Assembly: GCF_000152845.1 (NCBI RefSeq)
Contig: NZ_CH902584.1
Location: 1,474,478-1,538,477, forward strand
From: Roseovarius sp. 217
Lineage (GTDB): Bacteria > Pseudomonadota > Alphaproteobacteria > Rhodobacterales > Rhodobacteraceae
Direction: 5' to 3'
Length of the DNA stretch: 64,000 bases
Below are positions 1-8,733 of the stretch, piece by piece. Each line of letters begins with the position of its first letter. Position 1 is the first letter of the stretch. The notes beneath the pieces are model-generated. The model saw only the letters and a list, made by a program, of their open reading frames with translations. It was not told the DNA's origin and ran no database searches. The translations under genes and the position numbers were made by a program.

Positions 1-330
1 CTTCATCGTCGGGCCGTAAACGCCCACGATCTCATAGAGGCGATAGATACAGGGATCGGTCGGCACCGCCTGTTCCCAGATCTTGGTCGGATATTCCTCC
101 AGCACCGAAACCGCCTCCTCCGGCAGATCGAGAAGCGCCACAAGCGCCTCTGCCTTGGCTTTGGGCATGGTGTTCATGCCCATGCAGGCAGAGTGGGTCC
201 AGACCGGCGACATGCCGATGCCCTCTGCGATCTCTTCCCATTTCATCCCGGTCTTTTTCTTCGCGATCAGGATCAGGGTGGTCACATCCTCCTTGGTCAT
301 CAGTGCGGGCATATTCAAAGTGTCTTTCAT
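1..330 (-). CDS. cynS: Cyanate hydratase (cyanase), 3' end cut by window edge
   Basis: Cyanase turns cyanate plus bicarbonate into ammonia and CO2. The 110 visible residues start at the ATG at 330, after a GGAGG Shine-Dalgarno. They cover the N-terminal helical domain and the beginning of the catalytic domain, with the family signature TDPCIYRLYEIVGVYG that carries the active-site Arg and Glu. The third catalytic residue, a Ser further on, lies beyond the window. The gene follows an NrtABD-type ABC transporter by 39 bp on the same strand, which supports cyanate as that transporter's cargo. The family is about 150 residues long, so roughly 40 are missing. Frame and motif are clear. Confidence 0.93.
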   Translation of the reverse strand, partial: MKDTLNMPALMTKEDVTTLILIAKKKTGMKWEEIAEGIGMSPVWTHSACMGMNTMPKAKAEALVALLDLPEEAVSVLEEYPTKIWEQAVPTDPCIYRLYEIVGVYGPTMK

Positions 331-369
331 GGTGTCCTCCATTCCTTTGGTCTCAGGTGAAAATCGGTG

Positions 370-1272
370 TCACAGATTCACGGCGCGCAGCCGTCGGGCC
401 TCGCCGCTCTCATCCTCCGGCGGTGTCCTCTCGATCCGAACGGTCGCAGGGGACTGTGCTGCCCCATCCGACGCTTGGCCGGCCAATTCCTTTGACCGTT
501 TGCCTAGAAACTGCACCATATGGTTGCGGATCGGGTAATAGTTGGGATGCTCCACGATCTCGGTCCGGTTGCGCGGGCGCGGGATCGTGATCTCGACCGA
601 CTCGGCCACGCGGGCAAAGGGACCGTTGGTCATCAGCAGGATACGGTCCGCCAGCAAGATGGCCTCGTCGATGTCATGGGTGATCATGAACACGGTCTGC
701 CCGGTGCCGCCCCATATCTTGAGCAGTTCGTCCTGAATTGTGCCCCGCGTCAACGCATCGAGCGCGCCAAACGGTTCATCCAGCAACAAGAGCTTGGGGT
801 GATTGGCAAAGGCGCGGGCAATCGACACCCGCTGCCGCATGCCGCCAGACAATTGGCTGGGCTTGCGGTGGATTACATCCCCTTCCAGCCCCACCATCGC
901 CAGATATTCGCGGGAATGGTCCAGCACCTTGGCCTTGGACCAGTCAGGATGCCGGGCAGCAACCCCAAAGCTCACGTTCTTGAGCGTGCTGAGCCAGGGC
1001 AGCAGGGAATAGTTCTGAAACACCACGCCCCGGTCCAGACTTGGCCCCGATACCTCATACCCATCCATCTTGACCACACCGCTGGTCGGCTCTGCAAGGC
1101 CCGCGAGGATGTTCATGATGGTGGATTTGCCACAGCCCGAATGCCCGAGAATAACGACGAATTCGCCCTTTTCCACCCCGAAGGTGGCGTTCTCGAAGAC
1201 GGTCATCGTGCCGCCTTGGCCATCCGGATAACACTGGGTCAGATTCTCGATCGACAGAAATGGTTTGCTCAT
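370..1272 (-). CDS. cynD: ABC transporter ATP-binding protein, cyanate/nitrate type
   Basis: ATPase subunit of a nitrate/sulfonate/bicarbonate-type importer, 300 residues. Walker A is GHSGCGKS, the signature is LSGGMRQRVSIARAF and Walker B is LLLLDEPFGALD, all canonical. The ATG at 1272 (MSKPFLSIENL) sits 11 bp after the permease stop. A longer reading frame upstream only overlaps the permease gene, so I reject it. The last ~45 residues are a polar extension (QASDGAAQSPATVRIE...) beyond the usual ATPase end and may be disordered. Cargo is inferred from the downstream cyanase gene; the NrtD, CmpD and CynD families cannot be told apart on sequence alone. Confidence 0.88.
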   Translation of the reverse strand: MSKPFLSIENLTQCYPDGQGGTMTVFENATFGVEKGEFVVILGHSGCGKSTIMNILAGLAEPTSGVVKMDGYEVSGPSLDRGVVFQNYSLLPWLSTLKNVSFGVAARHPDWSKAKVLDHSREYLAMVGLEGDVIHRKPSQLSGGMRQRVSIARAFANHPKLLLLDEPFGALDALTRGTIQDELLKIWGGTGQTVFMITHDIDEAILLADRILLMTNGPFARVAESVEITIPRPRNRTEIVEHPNYYPIRNHMVQFLGKRSKELAGQASDGAAQSPATVRIERTPPEDESGEARRLRAVNL

Positions 1273-1283
1273 CTCACGGCTCC

Positions 1284-2117
1284 TTATTCCGCATAGGCCA
1301 CGGCGCGCTGGAGCGTGGCAAAGGCCGCATCCAGCATCATGCCGACAATGCCGATCATCAGGATCGAAAAGATGACCGAGGTCAGATCGAGGTTGTTCCA
1401 CTCGTTCCAGACGTAGTAGCCAATGCCCGTCCCACCTACGAGCATCTCGGCGGCGACGATCACCAACCACGCGATGCCGATGGAGATCCGCATACCGGTC
1501 ACGATGGTCGGCGCGGCGGCAGGCAGGATGACGGTAAACGCGGTCTTCAAATGACCCAGCTCATGCGTCCGCGCCACATTCACCCAATCCTTGCGCACAC
1601 CTGCCACTCCAAAGGCCGTGTTGATCAGCATCGGCCAGATTGAGCAGATGAAGATCACGAAAATGGCGCTCGCCTCGCTGTCCTGAATGATGAAGAGGGC
1701 CAGCGGCATCCATGCGAGTGGCGAAATGGGGCGCAGCACCTGAATGAACGGGTTCAGCGCCTTGTAGGCGACCGGCGACATGCCGATCAGGAACCCCAGC
1801 GGTATCGCCACCAGCGCCGCCATCAGATAGCCAGACAGCACCCGGTAGATCGAATAGCCGATCTGAATCCCGATCCCCTTGTCGTTGGGCCCGGCATCGT
1901 AGAACGGATTGCTCAGTTCTTCCCACGCCTTGGCCAGGACCTGAGAGGGGGGCGGCACACCTGCCTTTTGCGCGCCCCCGCCGGTCAACCGCTCGTATTC
2001 CGTCAATTCGCCCACGGCCTTTTGTGCCGGGATCGCCATCTCCCAGACAAAGAGCCCGACAAAAAGCAGCACCACAGACAAGAGCAAGGCGCGCTGGTTC
2101 AGCGACAGCGTCGACAT
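1284..2117 (-). CDS. cynB: ABC transporter permease, cyanate/nitrate type
   Basis: Inner-membrane permease, 277 residues, of the NrtB/CynB/TauC family. One N-terminal membrane helix (residues ~9-28) is followed by a periplasmic segment and about five helices. The EAA loop that docks on the ATPase is visible around residues 188-215 (ELGHLKTAFTVILPAAAP). It begins 3 bp after the substrate-binding protein stop, so it is in the same transcript. Cargo is assigned from the operon (cyanase downstream), not from the permease itself. Confidence 0.87.
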   Translation of the reverse strand: MSTLSLNQRALLLSVVLLFVGLFVWEMAIPAQKAVGELTEYERLTGGGAQKAGVPPPSQVLAKAWEELSNPFYDAGPNDKGIGIQIGYSIYRVLSGYLMAALVAIPLGFLIGMSPVAYKALNPFIQVLRPISPLAWMPLALFIIQDSEASAIFVIFICSIWPMLINTAFGVAGVRKDWVNVARTHELGHLKTAFTVILPAAAPTIVTGMRISIGIAWLVIVAAEMLVGGTGIGYYVWNEWNNLDLTSVIFSILMIGIVGMMLDAAFATLQRAVAYAE

Positions 2118-2120
2118 CGC

Positions 2121-3497
2121 TCAGCCCTTCCCAATGGCGAAGCTTTTGACATAGGCCTCGGGCTCTGCCGGATCGAATGTCTTGCCCATGATGGTGTGCG
2201 ATTTGTAGGTGATGTCGGGCGCGTCATAACCCAGATCGTTCATCACCTTCTTGGCATCGGCAGCCAGATAGACCTGTTCGGCCACAGCCTTGTAGTCAAT
2301 GTCATTTTCAATGTAGCCCCACCGCTTCATCTGGGTAAGGATCCACACACCCATCGAATGCCAGGGGAAGGGATCAAAGTCGATCCTGTCAGGCACTTGC
2401 TGGACCGCGCCCAGACCATCAGCATAGGTGCCGGTCAGCACCTGTTCGATCACTTCGACCGGCTGATTGAGATAGTTGGTGGGCGCAATCGCCGCCGAGA
2501 TTTCCTTGCGGTTCTCTGGGTTCGAGGCGTATTGCGTGGCGTCGATGATCGCCTTGAGCAGCGCACCATAGGTGTTGGGCATATCCGTGGCAAAACTCAG
2601 CGGTGCAGCAAAGGCGCAGCAGGGGTGCCCCTCCCAGATCTCCTTGGTCAGGATATGGATAAAGCCGATCCCCTCCCACACGGCGCGTTGATTGAACGGG
2701 TCAGGCGAGAGATAACCGTCAAGGTTCCCGGCACGCAGGTTCGCCACCATTTCGGGCGGCGGCACCACGCGGATCTGGATATCCACATCCGGGTCAAGCC
2801 CATGTTCGGCCACATAATAGCGCAGCAGGAAGTTGTGCATCGAATATTCGAACGGCACACCAAAGGTGAATCCCTTCCATTGCTTGGGGTCGCGCTTGTC
2901 CAGATGCTCGTTCGACAGCACGATGGCCTGTCCGTTGATGTTCTCGACGGCGGGCATAATGTAGGGAACGGCGGTCGAGCCTGCCCCGAGTGTCATGGCC
3001 AGAGGCATCGGTGTCAGCATGTGGCTCGCGTCATATTCCCCCGAGAGCGACTTGTCGCGCGCCACGGCCCAACCGGCGGTCTTGATCACGCTCGCGTTCA
3101 AGCCGTAGCGCTCATAGAACCCCATCGGCTGCGCCATGATGATCGGCGTGGCGCAGGTGATCGGCACGAACCCGATATTGAGATCGGTCTTTTCCGGCGT
3201 GCCGAGATTATCCAGAATGGCCGCCTTGGCCGCATCGAGCGGAAACACCGACGCAAGGGCCGCCGCAACCGTGCCGCCGCCCATCATCCCCATGAACGAC
3301 CGCCGCCCGATGTCGCTGTGACCGAACACCGACCGCACCACGGCGCTTTCGACCGCGCGCTCCAGCATCGCGTCAGCGGACATCACCTGCGCGGCGGACC
3401 CGTGCGCCGCTGTCTTGCATGTCGCGCAGCCACAGGACGCGCCGTGGCGCAGATCGTTCTTTTCCGAAAATGGGTCGCCAAGGCTCTTCGTTGTCAT
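2121..3497 (-). CDS. cynA: Tat-exported substrate-binding protein, cyanate/nitrate ABC transporter
   Basis: Periplasmic binding protein of the NrtA/CmpA/CynA family, 458 residues. A twin-arginine signal (GRRSFMGMMGGG, Arg65-Arg66) lies unusually far in. Before it is a ~60-residue N-terminal part holding a cysteine cluster (Cys22, Cys24, Cys27 in SCGCATC). The mature part starts near residue 95 with LNIGFVPITCATPIIMA, typical of this family. It is the first gene of the cyn operon and is transcribed away from the regulator at 3706. Family members bind nitrate, bicarbonate or cyanate; cyanate is preferred here because of cynS. The start is supported by Met1 at the end of the divergent promoter gap. 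Confidence 0.85.
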   Translation of the reverse strand: MTTKSLGDPFSEKNDLRHGASCGCATCKTAAHGSAAQVMSADAMLERAVESAVVRSVFGHSDIGRRSFMGMMGGGTVAAALASVFPLDAAKAAILDNLGTPEKTDLNIGFVPITCATPIIMAQPMGFYERYGLNASVIKTAGWAVARDKSLSGEYDASHMLTPMPLAMTLGAGSTAVPYIMPAVENINGQAIVLSNEHLDKRDPKQWKGFTFGVPFEYSMHNFLLRYYVAEHGLDPDVDIQIRVVPPPEMVANLRAGNLDGYLSPDPFNQRAVWEGIGFIHILTKEIWEGHPCCAFAAPLSFATDMPNTYGALLKAIIDATQYASNPENRKEISAAIAPTNYLNQPVEVIEQVLTGTYADGLGAVQQVPDRIDFDPFPWHSMGVWILTQMKRWGYIENDIDYKAVAEQVYLAADAKKVMNDLGYDAPDITYKSHTIMGKTFDPAEPEAYVKSFAIGKG

Positions 3498-3637
3498 CTC
3501 GCGTCCTCTCGCTCAGATACAGTTGCGCCCATGATCCGACGAAGCGATCCGACACAAAAGGGGAGCGCCTAAATTTTAAGCACGTTAAATTTCAACATGA
3601 TTACATATAGTTAATATAATTCCATACCAAGAGACAC

Positions 3638-3670
3638 TTACGGGTTTTCGTAATTTACGATATTTCGTAT
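3638..3670. promoter_or_regulatory. Two tandem TTACG-N6-CGTAA/T dyads between cynA and its regulator
   Basis: In the divergent gap, TTACG-N6-CGTAA occupies 3638-3653 and TTACG-N6-CGTAT occupies 3655-3670, centre to centre 17 bp. The overlapping CGTAATTTACG (3649-3659) is itself a dyad. This layout suits a dimeric Fis-type HTH regulator. The site lies 36-68 bp before the regulator start and about 140-170 bp before cynA, so it could serve autoregulation and activation of cyn. No -24/-12 sigma-54 element was found facing cynA. Confidence 0.5.
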
Positions 3671-3705
3671 TGCCGTGCTGCGATGCGGCAGTGTTTCCTG
3701 ATCCC

Positions 3706-5559
3706 ATGCGAGAGATACCGACAACCCCCGATTCCCTGCTTGATGCGCTGGCCGAGGCGGCGCTGGTGATCGACCTTGTCGCCGACCGGATCGTCGCTGC
3801 CAATCCTCGCGCCCGCAAGCTGCTCGATCTGGAGCCGGCCCCCGGCGCCATCTTTTCGCCTCTGGTCGGGGCCAGCCTGCCCGGCTTTATCGTCCTGGTG
3901 GATGAAATCGCCCATCGGGGCGAGGCATGGAGCCGCGACATTACCCTCGCCACCACCAAAGGCACGCCCCTGCGCGTTGAAATCCGGGGCAGGCTGGTTG
4001 CCAATGCCCCGTCGCTCCTCGCCTTGACCCTGCTCGATCTCGCGGAAATGGAGCGGCACGACCGCATCGCGCAGGCCGCCGAACTGCACCGCTCGGGCCT
4101 GCTCGAATGGCGGCGGGCACAGGAATTCTTTTCCGAACTGGAACGTCAGAACCAGTTGATCCTGAATGCCGCCGGAGAAGGGATCTACGGCGTCAACGCG
4201 GATGGCAAGACCACCTTTCTCAACCGCGCTGCACAGGAAATGCTGGGCTGGACCGCCGAGGATCTCTTGGGTCACGACATTCATTCCGTGATCCACCACC
4301 ACCATCTGAACGGCGATGTCTATCACGCGCATGATTGCCCGATCTATCAATCCTTCCGCTTTGAAGAGGTCAACCGCATCGAGGATGAGGTGTTCTGGCG
4401 CAAGGATGGCAAACCGATCCGCGTCGAATATGTCTCAACCCCGATCTACGATCAGAATGTTCTGGCGGGGGCTGTGGTGATCTTTCGCGACATCACCGAG
4501 CGCAAGGAAAACGAACGCAAGCTGCGCGAGGCGATGACAGAGGTTGCCGCGCTCCGCGACCGGCTGGAACAGGAAAACGCCTATCTGCAAGAGGCGATCA
4601 CCACAGAACGCGCGCATCACAACATCATCGGCGCGTCGCCAGCGGTGCGCCAGACCGTTCAACGCATCGACCTTGTGGCACGCACCGATGCCACCGTGTT
4701 TATCAGCGGGGAAACCGGCACCGGCAAATCACTTGTCGCCACCGCCATTCATAAGGCGAGCCCGCGCGCCCGCCGTCCCCTCATTCATTTCAAATGCGGC
4801 TCTGTCGCGCCCGAAGAGGTGGAGGCCGAATTATGGGGTCAGGTGCGCGGCGCCCCCAACGGTGCCACACGCGACAAGCCCGGCAAACTGGAACTGGCGC
4901 ATAGCGGCACGCTCTTTCTCGATGATGTCGAGGAACTGCCCTTTGAGATACAGGGCAAACTTTTGGCCGCGCTGCAAAACAGCGCCGTGACCCGTCTGGG
5001 CGATACCCGCGAAAAGCCGCTCGATATACGCGTCATCGCCTCGACCACACTGTCGGACAAACAGGCCCGCCGCTCTCACCGCATCCGCGAAGACCTGTAT
5101 TTGTTTCTCAACGTCTTCCCGATCACCTGCCAGCCACTCCGCGACCGGCAAGAAGATATCCCGCTTCTGGCCGCCCATCTGCTCAAGATCGCCTGTCGCA
5201 GGCTCAACCGCCCGGAACCGGTGTTGACCGAAGGGGTGGTGCAACAGCTTCAATCCTACGACTGGCCCGGCAATGTGCGCGAACTTCACAACGTGATGGA
5301 ACGGGCCGCGATTGTGTCACAGGATCGCAAGCTGGTTGTCGAACTGGGCGGCGTGGGTCCGCAGGCAGAGACAGGCCGATCCTTTCGGACCGAAGCGCAG
5401 ATGCAGGACTTGGTTCGGGTCAATCTGATCGCCGCCCTGCGCGAAACACGCGGCCGCATTGCTGGTCCCTCCGGTGCCGCCGCCTTGCTCGGGATCAAGC
5501 CGACAACGCTATATTCCCGCATCGGCACCCTGAATATCGTCGAGGCAGACTGGGCCTGA
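3706..5559 (+). CDS. PAS-AAA+-Fis regulator resembling NtrC-family activators, with altered GAFTGA
   Basis: 617 residues. An N-terminal PAS-like region (~10-120) is followed by a clear PAS domain (~140-270, ending in VIFRDITERKENE), a coiled linker (LRDRLEQENAYLQEAI) and an AAA+ domain with Walker A GETGTGKS (335-342). A C-terminal Fis-type HTH (GPSGAAALLGIKPTTLYSR) closes the protein. Where sigma-54 activators carry GAFTGA, this protein has GAPNGA (382-387). The Walker B is LFLDD (Asp406-Asp407) instead of LFLDE. Family knowledge links GAFTGA to sigma-54 contact, so activation through another sigma factor is possible. ATG 3706 is chosen over TTG 3670, which overlaps the operator dyads. It is divergent from cyn and probably controls it. 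Confidence 0.85.
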   Translation: MREIPTTPDSLLDALAEAALVIDLVADRIVAANPRARKLLDLEPAPGAIFSPLVGASLPGFIVLVDEIAHRGEAWSRDITLATTKGTPLRVEIRGRLVANAPSLLALTLLDLAEMERHDRIAQAAELHRSGLLEWRRAQEFFSELERQNQLILNAAGEGIYGVNADGKTTFLNRAAQEMLGWTAEDLLGHDIHSVIHHHHLNGDVYHAHDCPIYQSFRFEEVNRIEDEVFWRKDGKPIRVEYVSTPIYDQNVLAGAVVIFRDITERKENERKLREAMTEVAALRDRLEQENAYLQEAITTERAHHNIIGASPAVRQTVQRIDLVARTDATVFISGETGTGKSLVATAIHKASPRARRPLIHFKCGSVAPEEVEAELWGQVRGAPNGATRDKPGKLELAHSGTLFLDDVEELPFEIQGKLLAALQNSAVTRLGDTREKPLDIRVIASTTLSDKQARRSHRIREDLYLFLNVFPITCQPLRDRQEDIPLLAAHLLKIACRRLNRPEPVLTEGVVQQLQSYDWPGNVRELHNVMERAAIVSQDRKLVVELGGVGPQAETGRSFRTEAQMQDLVRVNLIAALRETRGRIAGPSGAAALLGIKPTTLYSRIGTLNIVEADWA

Positions 5560-5698
5560 GGCCGACGGGACATAGCTGTCCTGCGCGCGAACTCATCCGA
5601 GTCGGGAGGCAGAGATATGGCGAATCTGCCGTGCCGCGCCCGCCAAACCTTTATATGCTGCTCATTTTCTAGCCACCCTGCCTGAATTTCACCAAAAT

Positions 5699-5741
5699 TG
5701 TATACAGAACGCGGCAAGCTCGTATTTTCCGCGCTGCGGAA
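5699..5741. promoter_or_regulatory. Candidate operators upstream of the TRAP operon
   Basis: The 247-bp gap after the regulator gene contains the palindrome TGTATACA (5699-5706) and, 20 bp on, the perfect inverted repeat TTCCGC-GCT-GCGGAA (5727-5741). The first resembles FCD/GntR-type operators and the second IclR-type operators. Both lie 65-110 bp before the TRAP binding-protein start. No matching regulator gene is adjacent, so the assignment is by shape only. Confidence 0.4.
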
Positions 5742-5806
5742 TCTGGTTTCTGGTCTTCGGAACATCATGGTCTGCCCATCTGCAACCGATGGAAAAGGAC
5801 AGGACT

Positions 5807-6871
5807 ATGGACAGACGCAAGTTTCTGGCGGCCACTGCCGCCGCCCCTCTGGCCGCACCGAGCATTGCGCGGGCACAGACGAGTTTCGCATGGAAAATGA
5901 CCAACGCCTATGGTCCCGGTTCCCCCTTTTATGTCGAGGGTCCGGGCAGCCCCAAGGATTTCTGCGACAAGGTTGCCGCCATGTCTGATGGTCGCCTCAC
6001 CATTCAGCATTTCGCTGCGGGTGAGTTGATCCCGGCGCTCGAAGGCTTTGACGCCGTGCGCGGTGGCGCGGTCGAAATGAACGCCGCAAACGCCTATTTC
6101 TGGGCCGGAAAACTGCCTGCGGCGCAGTATTTCACGACTGTGCCCTTTGGCATGAACTTTCAGGGCATGACGGCGTGGCTCTATCATGGCGGCGGCATGG
6201 CGCTCTGGGACGAACTCTACGAGCCGCTTGGCCTCAAGGCGCTGCCGATGGGCAATACCGGCGTGCAGATGACCGGCTGGTTCCGTGAACCGATCGAGAG
6301 CGTCGCCGATTTCAAAGACCTCAAGATGCGCATCCCCGGCCTTGCCGGCAAAGTCTATGCCGCGCTGGGTGTCGATGTGAAACTGCTGCCGGGCGGCGAG
6401 ATTTTCCCGGCGCTGGAACGCGGCGTGATTGATGCGGCGGAATTTGTCGGACCCTATCAGGATCGTCGCCTCGGATTGCACAACGCGGCCAAATATTACT
6501 ACACGACCGGCTGGCACGAACCCTCCAACGTGACCGAACTCTTGATCAACAAGGCCGCGTGGGACACGCTGCCGGCCGATCTTCAGGCGATCGTGTCCAC
6601 CGCCGCCATGGCCTGCAATCTCGAGAGCCACACATGGTGCGAGGCGAATAACGCCGCCGCCCTCAAGGATCTGGTCGAGAATGAGGGCGTGATCGCCAAC
6701 ACCTTGCCGCAGGACGTGGTGGACGAGCTGAAAGCCGTCACGCAGAAGGTGCTGGAGGAAGGCGCCGCCGCCGATCCGGCGACCAAAAAGGTGCATGACG
6801 CCTTTATGGCGTTCAAGGCAGAGCATGACAGCTGGGCCTCGGTGTCCGAAAAGCCGCTCTACGCCTTGTGA
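5807..6871 (+). CDS. dctP: TRAP transporter solute-binding protein, TakP-like
   Basis: Extracytoplasmic binding protein of a TRAP transporter, 354 residues. The ATG at 5807 follows an AGGAC Shine-Dalgarno and opens a Tat signal (MDRRKFLAATAAAPLAAP, cleavage after ARA). The frame extends to 5789, but that start has no ribosome site. WLYHGGGMALWDELY, GNTGVQMTGWFREP and GVIDAAEFVGPY match the pattern of the alpha-keto-acid binding protein TakP of Rhodobacter. The Gln of GVQM and the Glu of AEFVGP keep the cation-site positions as I recall them, and Trp after that Glu is Phe here. The cargo is probably a carboxylate but is not determined. It is co-transcribed with dctQ, dctM and a GGT-family gene. 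Confidence 0.88.
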   Translation: MDRRKFLAATAAAPLAAPSIARAQTSFAWKMTNAYGPGSPFYVEGPGSPKDFCDKVAAMSDGRLTIQHFAAGELIPALEGFDAVRGGAVEMNAANAYFWAGKLPAAQYFTTVPFGMNFQGMTAWLYHGGGMALWDELYEPLGLKALPMGNTGVQMTGWFREPIESVADFKDLKMRIPGLAGKVYAALGVDVKLLPGGEIFPALERGVIDAAEFVGPYQDRRLGLHNAAKYYYTTGWHEPSNVTELLINKAAWDTLPADLQAIVSTAAMACNLESHTWCEANNAAALKDLVENEGVIANTLPQDVVDELKAVTQKVLEEGAAADPATKKVHDAFMAFKAEHDSWASVSEKPLYAL

Positions 6872-7395
6872 TGCAGGCCGGGATCAAACGCGTTACGGAC
6901 GGGGCCTCTGGCCTCGTCCGTGTGACCGGACATGTCGCGGCATGGAGCGCGCTGGCACTGGTGCTCGTTGTCGCGTTCAATGTGTTGGCGCGCTACCTCT
7001 TTTCCTACGGCACCGTCGCCTTGCAAGAGGCCGAGTGGCACATCATGGCCGTGAGCGCGCTCTTTGGCATGTCTTACGGTCTCAATCAGGGGGGCGAGGT
7101 TCGGGTCGATATCTTCTACGGCACGATGCGCCCCAGGACGCAGGCGCTGGTTGATTTCGTCTCTAACATCGCCCTTATTGCCCTCGCGCTCATCATTGCC
7201 TGGCTTTGCATCGCCTACGTACAATCGAGCTATGCGATCAACGAAGGCTCGCCCGACCCCGGCGGTCTCGGATATCGCTACCTGCTCAAGGCGACCATGC
7301 CCTTGGCCTTCGTGCTCTTGGCGGTGCAGGCAGTGGCGATGACCGGACATGCCGCGCTCAAACTGATGACACGTCCTCCAGCAAGACAGGAATAG
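6871..7395 (+). CDS. dctQ: TRAP transporter small permease (DctQ)
   Basis: Small membrane subunit, 174 residues, with four predicted helices (about 25-50, 60-80, 92-115 and 140-160). RVDIFYGTM after helix two fits the DctQ pattern (VDxxxxxL). The ATG at 6871 overlaps the dctP stop (TGATG), giving translational coupling; a GTG one codon upstream is possible. It works with the DctM subunit at 7405 and the binding protein before it. Confidence 0.86.
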   Translation: MQAGIKRVTDGASGLVRVTGHVAAWSALALVLVVAFNVLARYLFSYGTVALQEAEWHIMAVSALFGMSYGLNQGGEVRVDIFYGTMRPRTQALVDFVSNIALIALALIIAWLCIAYVQSSYAINEGSPDPGGLGYRYLLKATMPLAFVLLAVQAVAMTGHAALKLMTRPPARQE

Positions 7396-7404
7396 GCAAG
7401 TCCA

Positions 7405-8730
7405 ATGCCCTATACAGAAATTCTCGCGCTGTGCATGATCGGCGCATTCTTCATCCTGTTGCTCATTGGCATGCCGGTAGCGATTTGCCTTGGCGTGACA
7501 GGGTTTGTGTTTGGCTACATGGGCTTTGGCTCCATGCTCTTCACGCTGATGCCCGCGCGGATATTCGGGGTGATCACCAATTACACGCTTCTGGCGCTGC
7601 CCCTCTTCATCTTCATGGGGATCATGCTCGAAAAATCCCGAATAGCCGAAGACCTGCTGGAGGTGATCGGCTTTGCCATGGGCGGCTTGCGCGGGGGAAT
7701 GGCGTTGGCGATCATTCTCGTTGGCGTGCTGATGGGGGCGGCCTCTGGTGTGGTCGGTGCGACCGTGGTCACGATGGGGCTGATCGCACTCGGCCCGGTG
7801 ATCAAGCGGGGCTACAGCGCCAGCGTGGCGGCAGGTGTCATCTGTGCCTCGGGCACGCTTGGGCAGATCATTCCGCCCAGTCTGGTTCTGATCCTGCTTG
7901 CCGATATCATGGGGCAATCCGTGGGTACGCTCTTTGCGGCGGCGCTCTTGCCGGGGCTGATGCTGGCGGGACTGTTTGTGGGCTATGTTCTCATCCTCGG
8001 GTTTCTTTCGCCCAAGACCCTGCCCGCCATCCCACTCGAGGAGCGCGCCGCGATGCTGCGTGGCGAACTTGCAGGCAAACTGCTCAAGGTCGTCTTTCCG
8101 CCCATTGCCCTGATCGTGCTGGTCTTGGGCTCGATCATCGGCGGCGTTGCTGCCCCGACCGAGGCCGCATCCATGGGCGCGTTCGGCTCTATCGTTCTCG
8201 CGGCGCTGGCAGGACGGCTCAATCTCTCGATCCTGCGCGACGCGATGCGCGCGGCGTTTGTCACCTCAGCCATGGTGTTCCTGATCCTGATCTTCGCCCA
8301 GCCATTCGGGTTGGCCTTTCGCGGCCTTGGGGGCGAACATCTGGTGCAATCAGCGTTTTCCAGCGTTCCGGGGGGGCTGGACGGTCAGATCTTTTTCCTG
8401 ATGCTCTTGCTCTTCGTGCTGGGTTTCTTTCTGGAATGGATCGAGATTTCCTACATCGCTTTGCCGCTCTTTTTGCCGATTTTCATGCAATCGGGCGCGG
8501 ATCTGACATGGATTGCCATTCTGGTGGCGATGAACCTGCAAACCTCGTTTCTCACGCCACCCTTCGGCTGGGCGCTGTTCTTTCTCAAGGGCGTCGCCCC
8601 GCCTGAGGTCACGACGTCGGACATCTACAAAGGCGTTCTGCCCTTCATCGGCCTCCAGCTTGTCGCGTTGAGCCTTGTCTATTTTTCACCGGGGCTGGCC
8701 ACATGGCTGCCCCAAGCGATCGGATGGTGA
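7405..8730 (+). CDS. dctM: TRAP transporter large permease (DctM)
   Basis: Large membrane subunit, 441 residues, the usual length, with about twelve hydrophobic helices. It carries family segments such as LALPLFIFMGIMLE, SGVVGATVVTMGLIALGPVI, CASGTLGQIIPPSLVLILL and MNLQTSFLTPPFGWALFFLKGVAP. It starts 9 bp after dctQ and ends 3 bp before the GGT-family gene, so the four genes form one transcript. It imports solute with a Na+ or H+ gradient, fed by the DctP protein. Confidence 0.93.
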   Translation: MPYTEILALCMIGAFFILLLIGMPVAICLGVTGFVFGYMGFGSMLFTLMPARIFGVITNYTLLALPLFIFMGIMLEKSRIAEDLLEVIGFAMGGLRGGMALAIILVGVLMGAASGVVGATVVTMGLIALGPVIKRGYSASVAAGVICASGTLGQIIPPSLVLILLADIMGQSVGTLFAAALLPGLMLAGLFVGYVLILGFLSPKTLPAIPLEERAAMLRGELAGKLLKVVFPPIALIVLVLGSIIGGVAAPTEAASMGAFGSIVLAALAGRLNLSILRDAMRAAFVTSAMVFLILIFAQPFGLAFRGLGGEHLVQSAFSSVPGGLDGQIFFLMLLLFVLGFFLEWIEISYIALPLFLPIFMQSGADLTWIAILVAMNLQTSFLTPPFGWALFFLKGVAPPEVTTSDIYKGVLPFIGLQLVALSLVYFSPGLATWLPQAIGW

Positions 8731-8733
8731 CTC

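Noticed and set aside
1968..3572. 534-codon plus-strand frame over cynA and cynB
   Set aside because: It lies antisense to a clear operon, has no family motif and is rich in His, Arg and Gly as typical of a shadow frame.
3498..3705. Sigma-54 promoter facing cynA
   Set aside because: No GG-N10-GC -24/-12 element was found on either strand, although the regulator resembles sigma-54 activators.
7206..8606. 466-codon plus-strand frame inside dctQ/dctM
   Set aside because: It overlaps the TRAP permease genes in another frame, and its composition is not protein-like.
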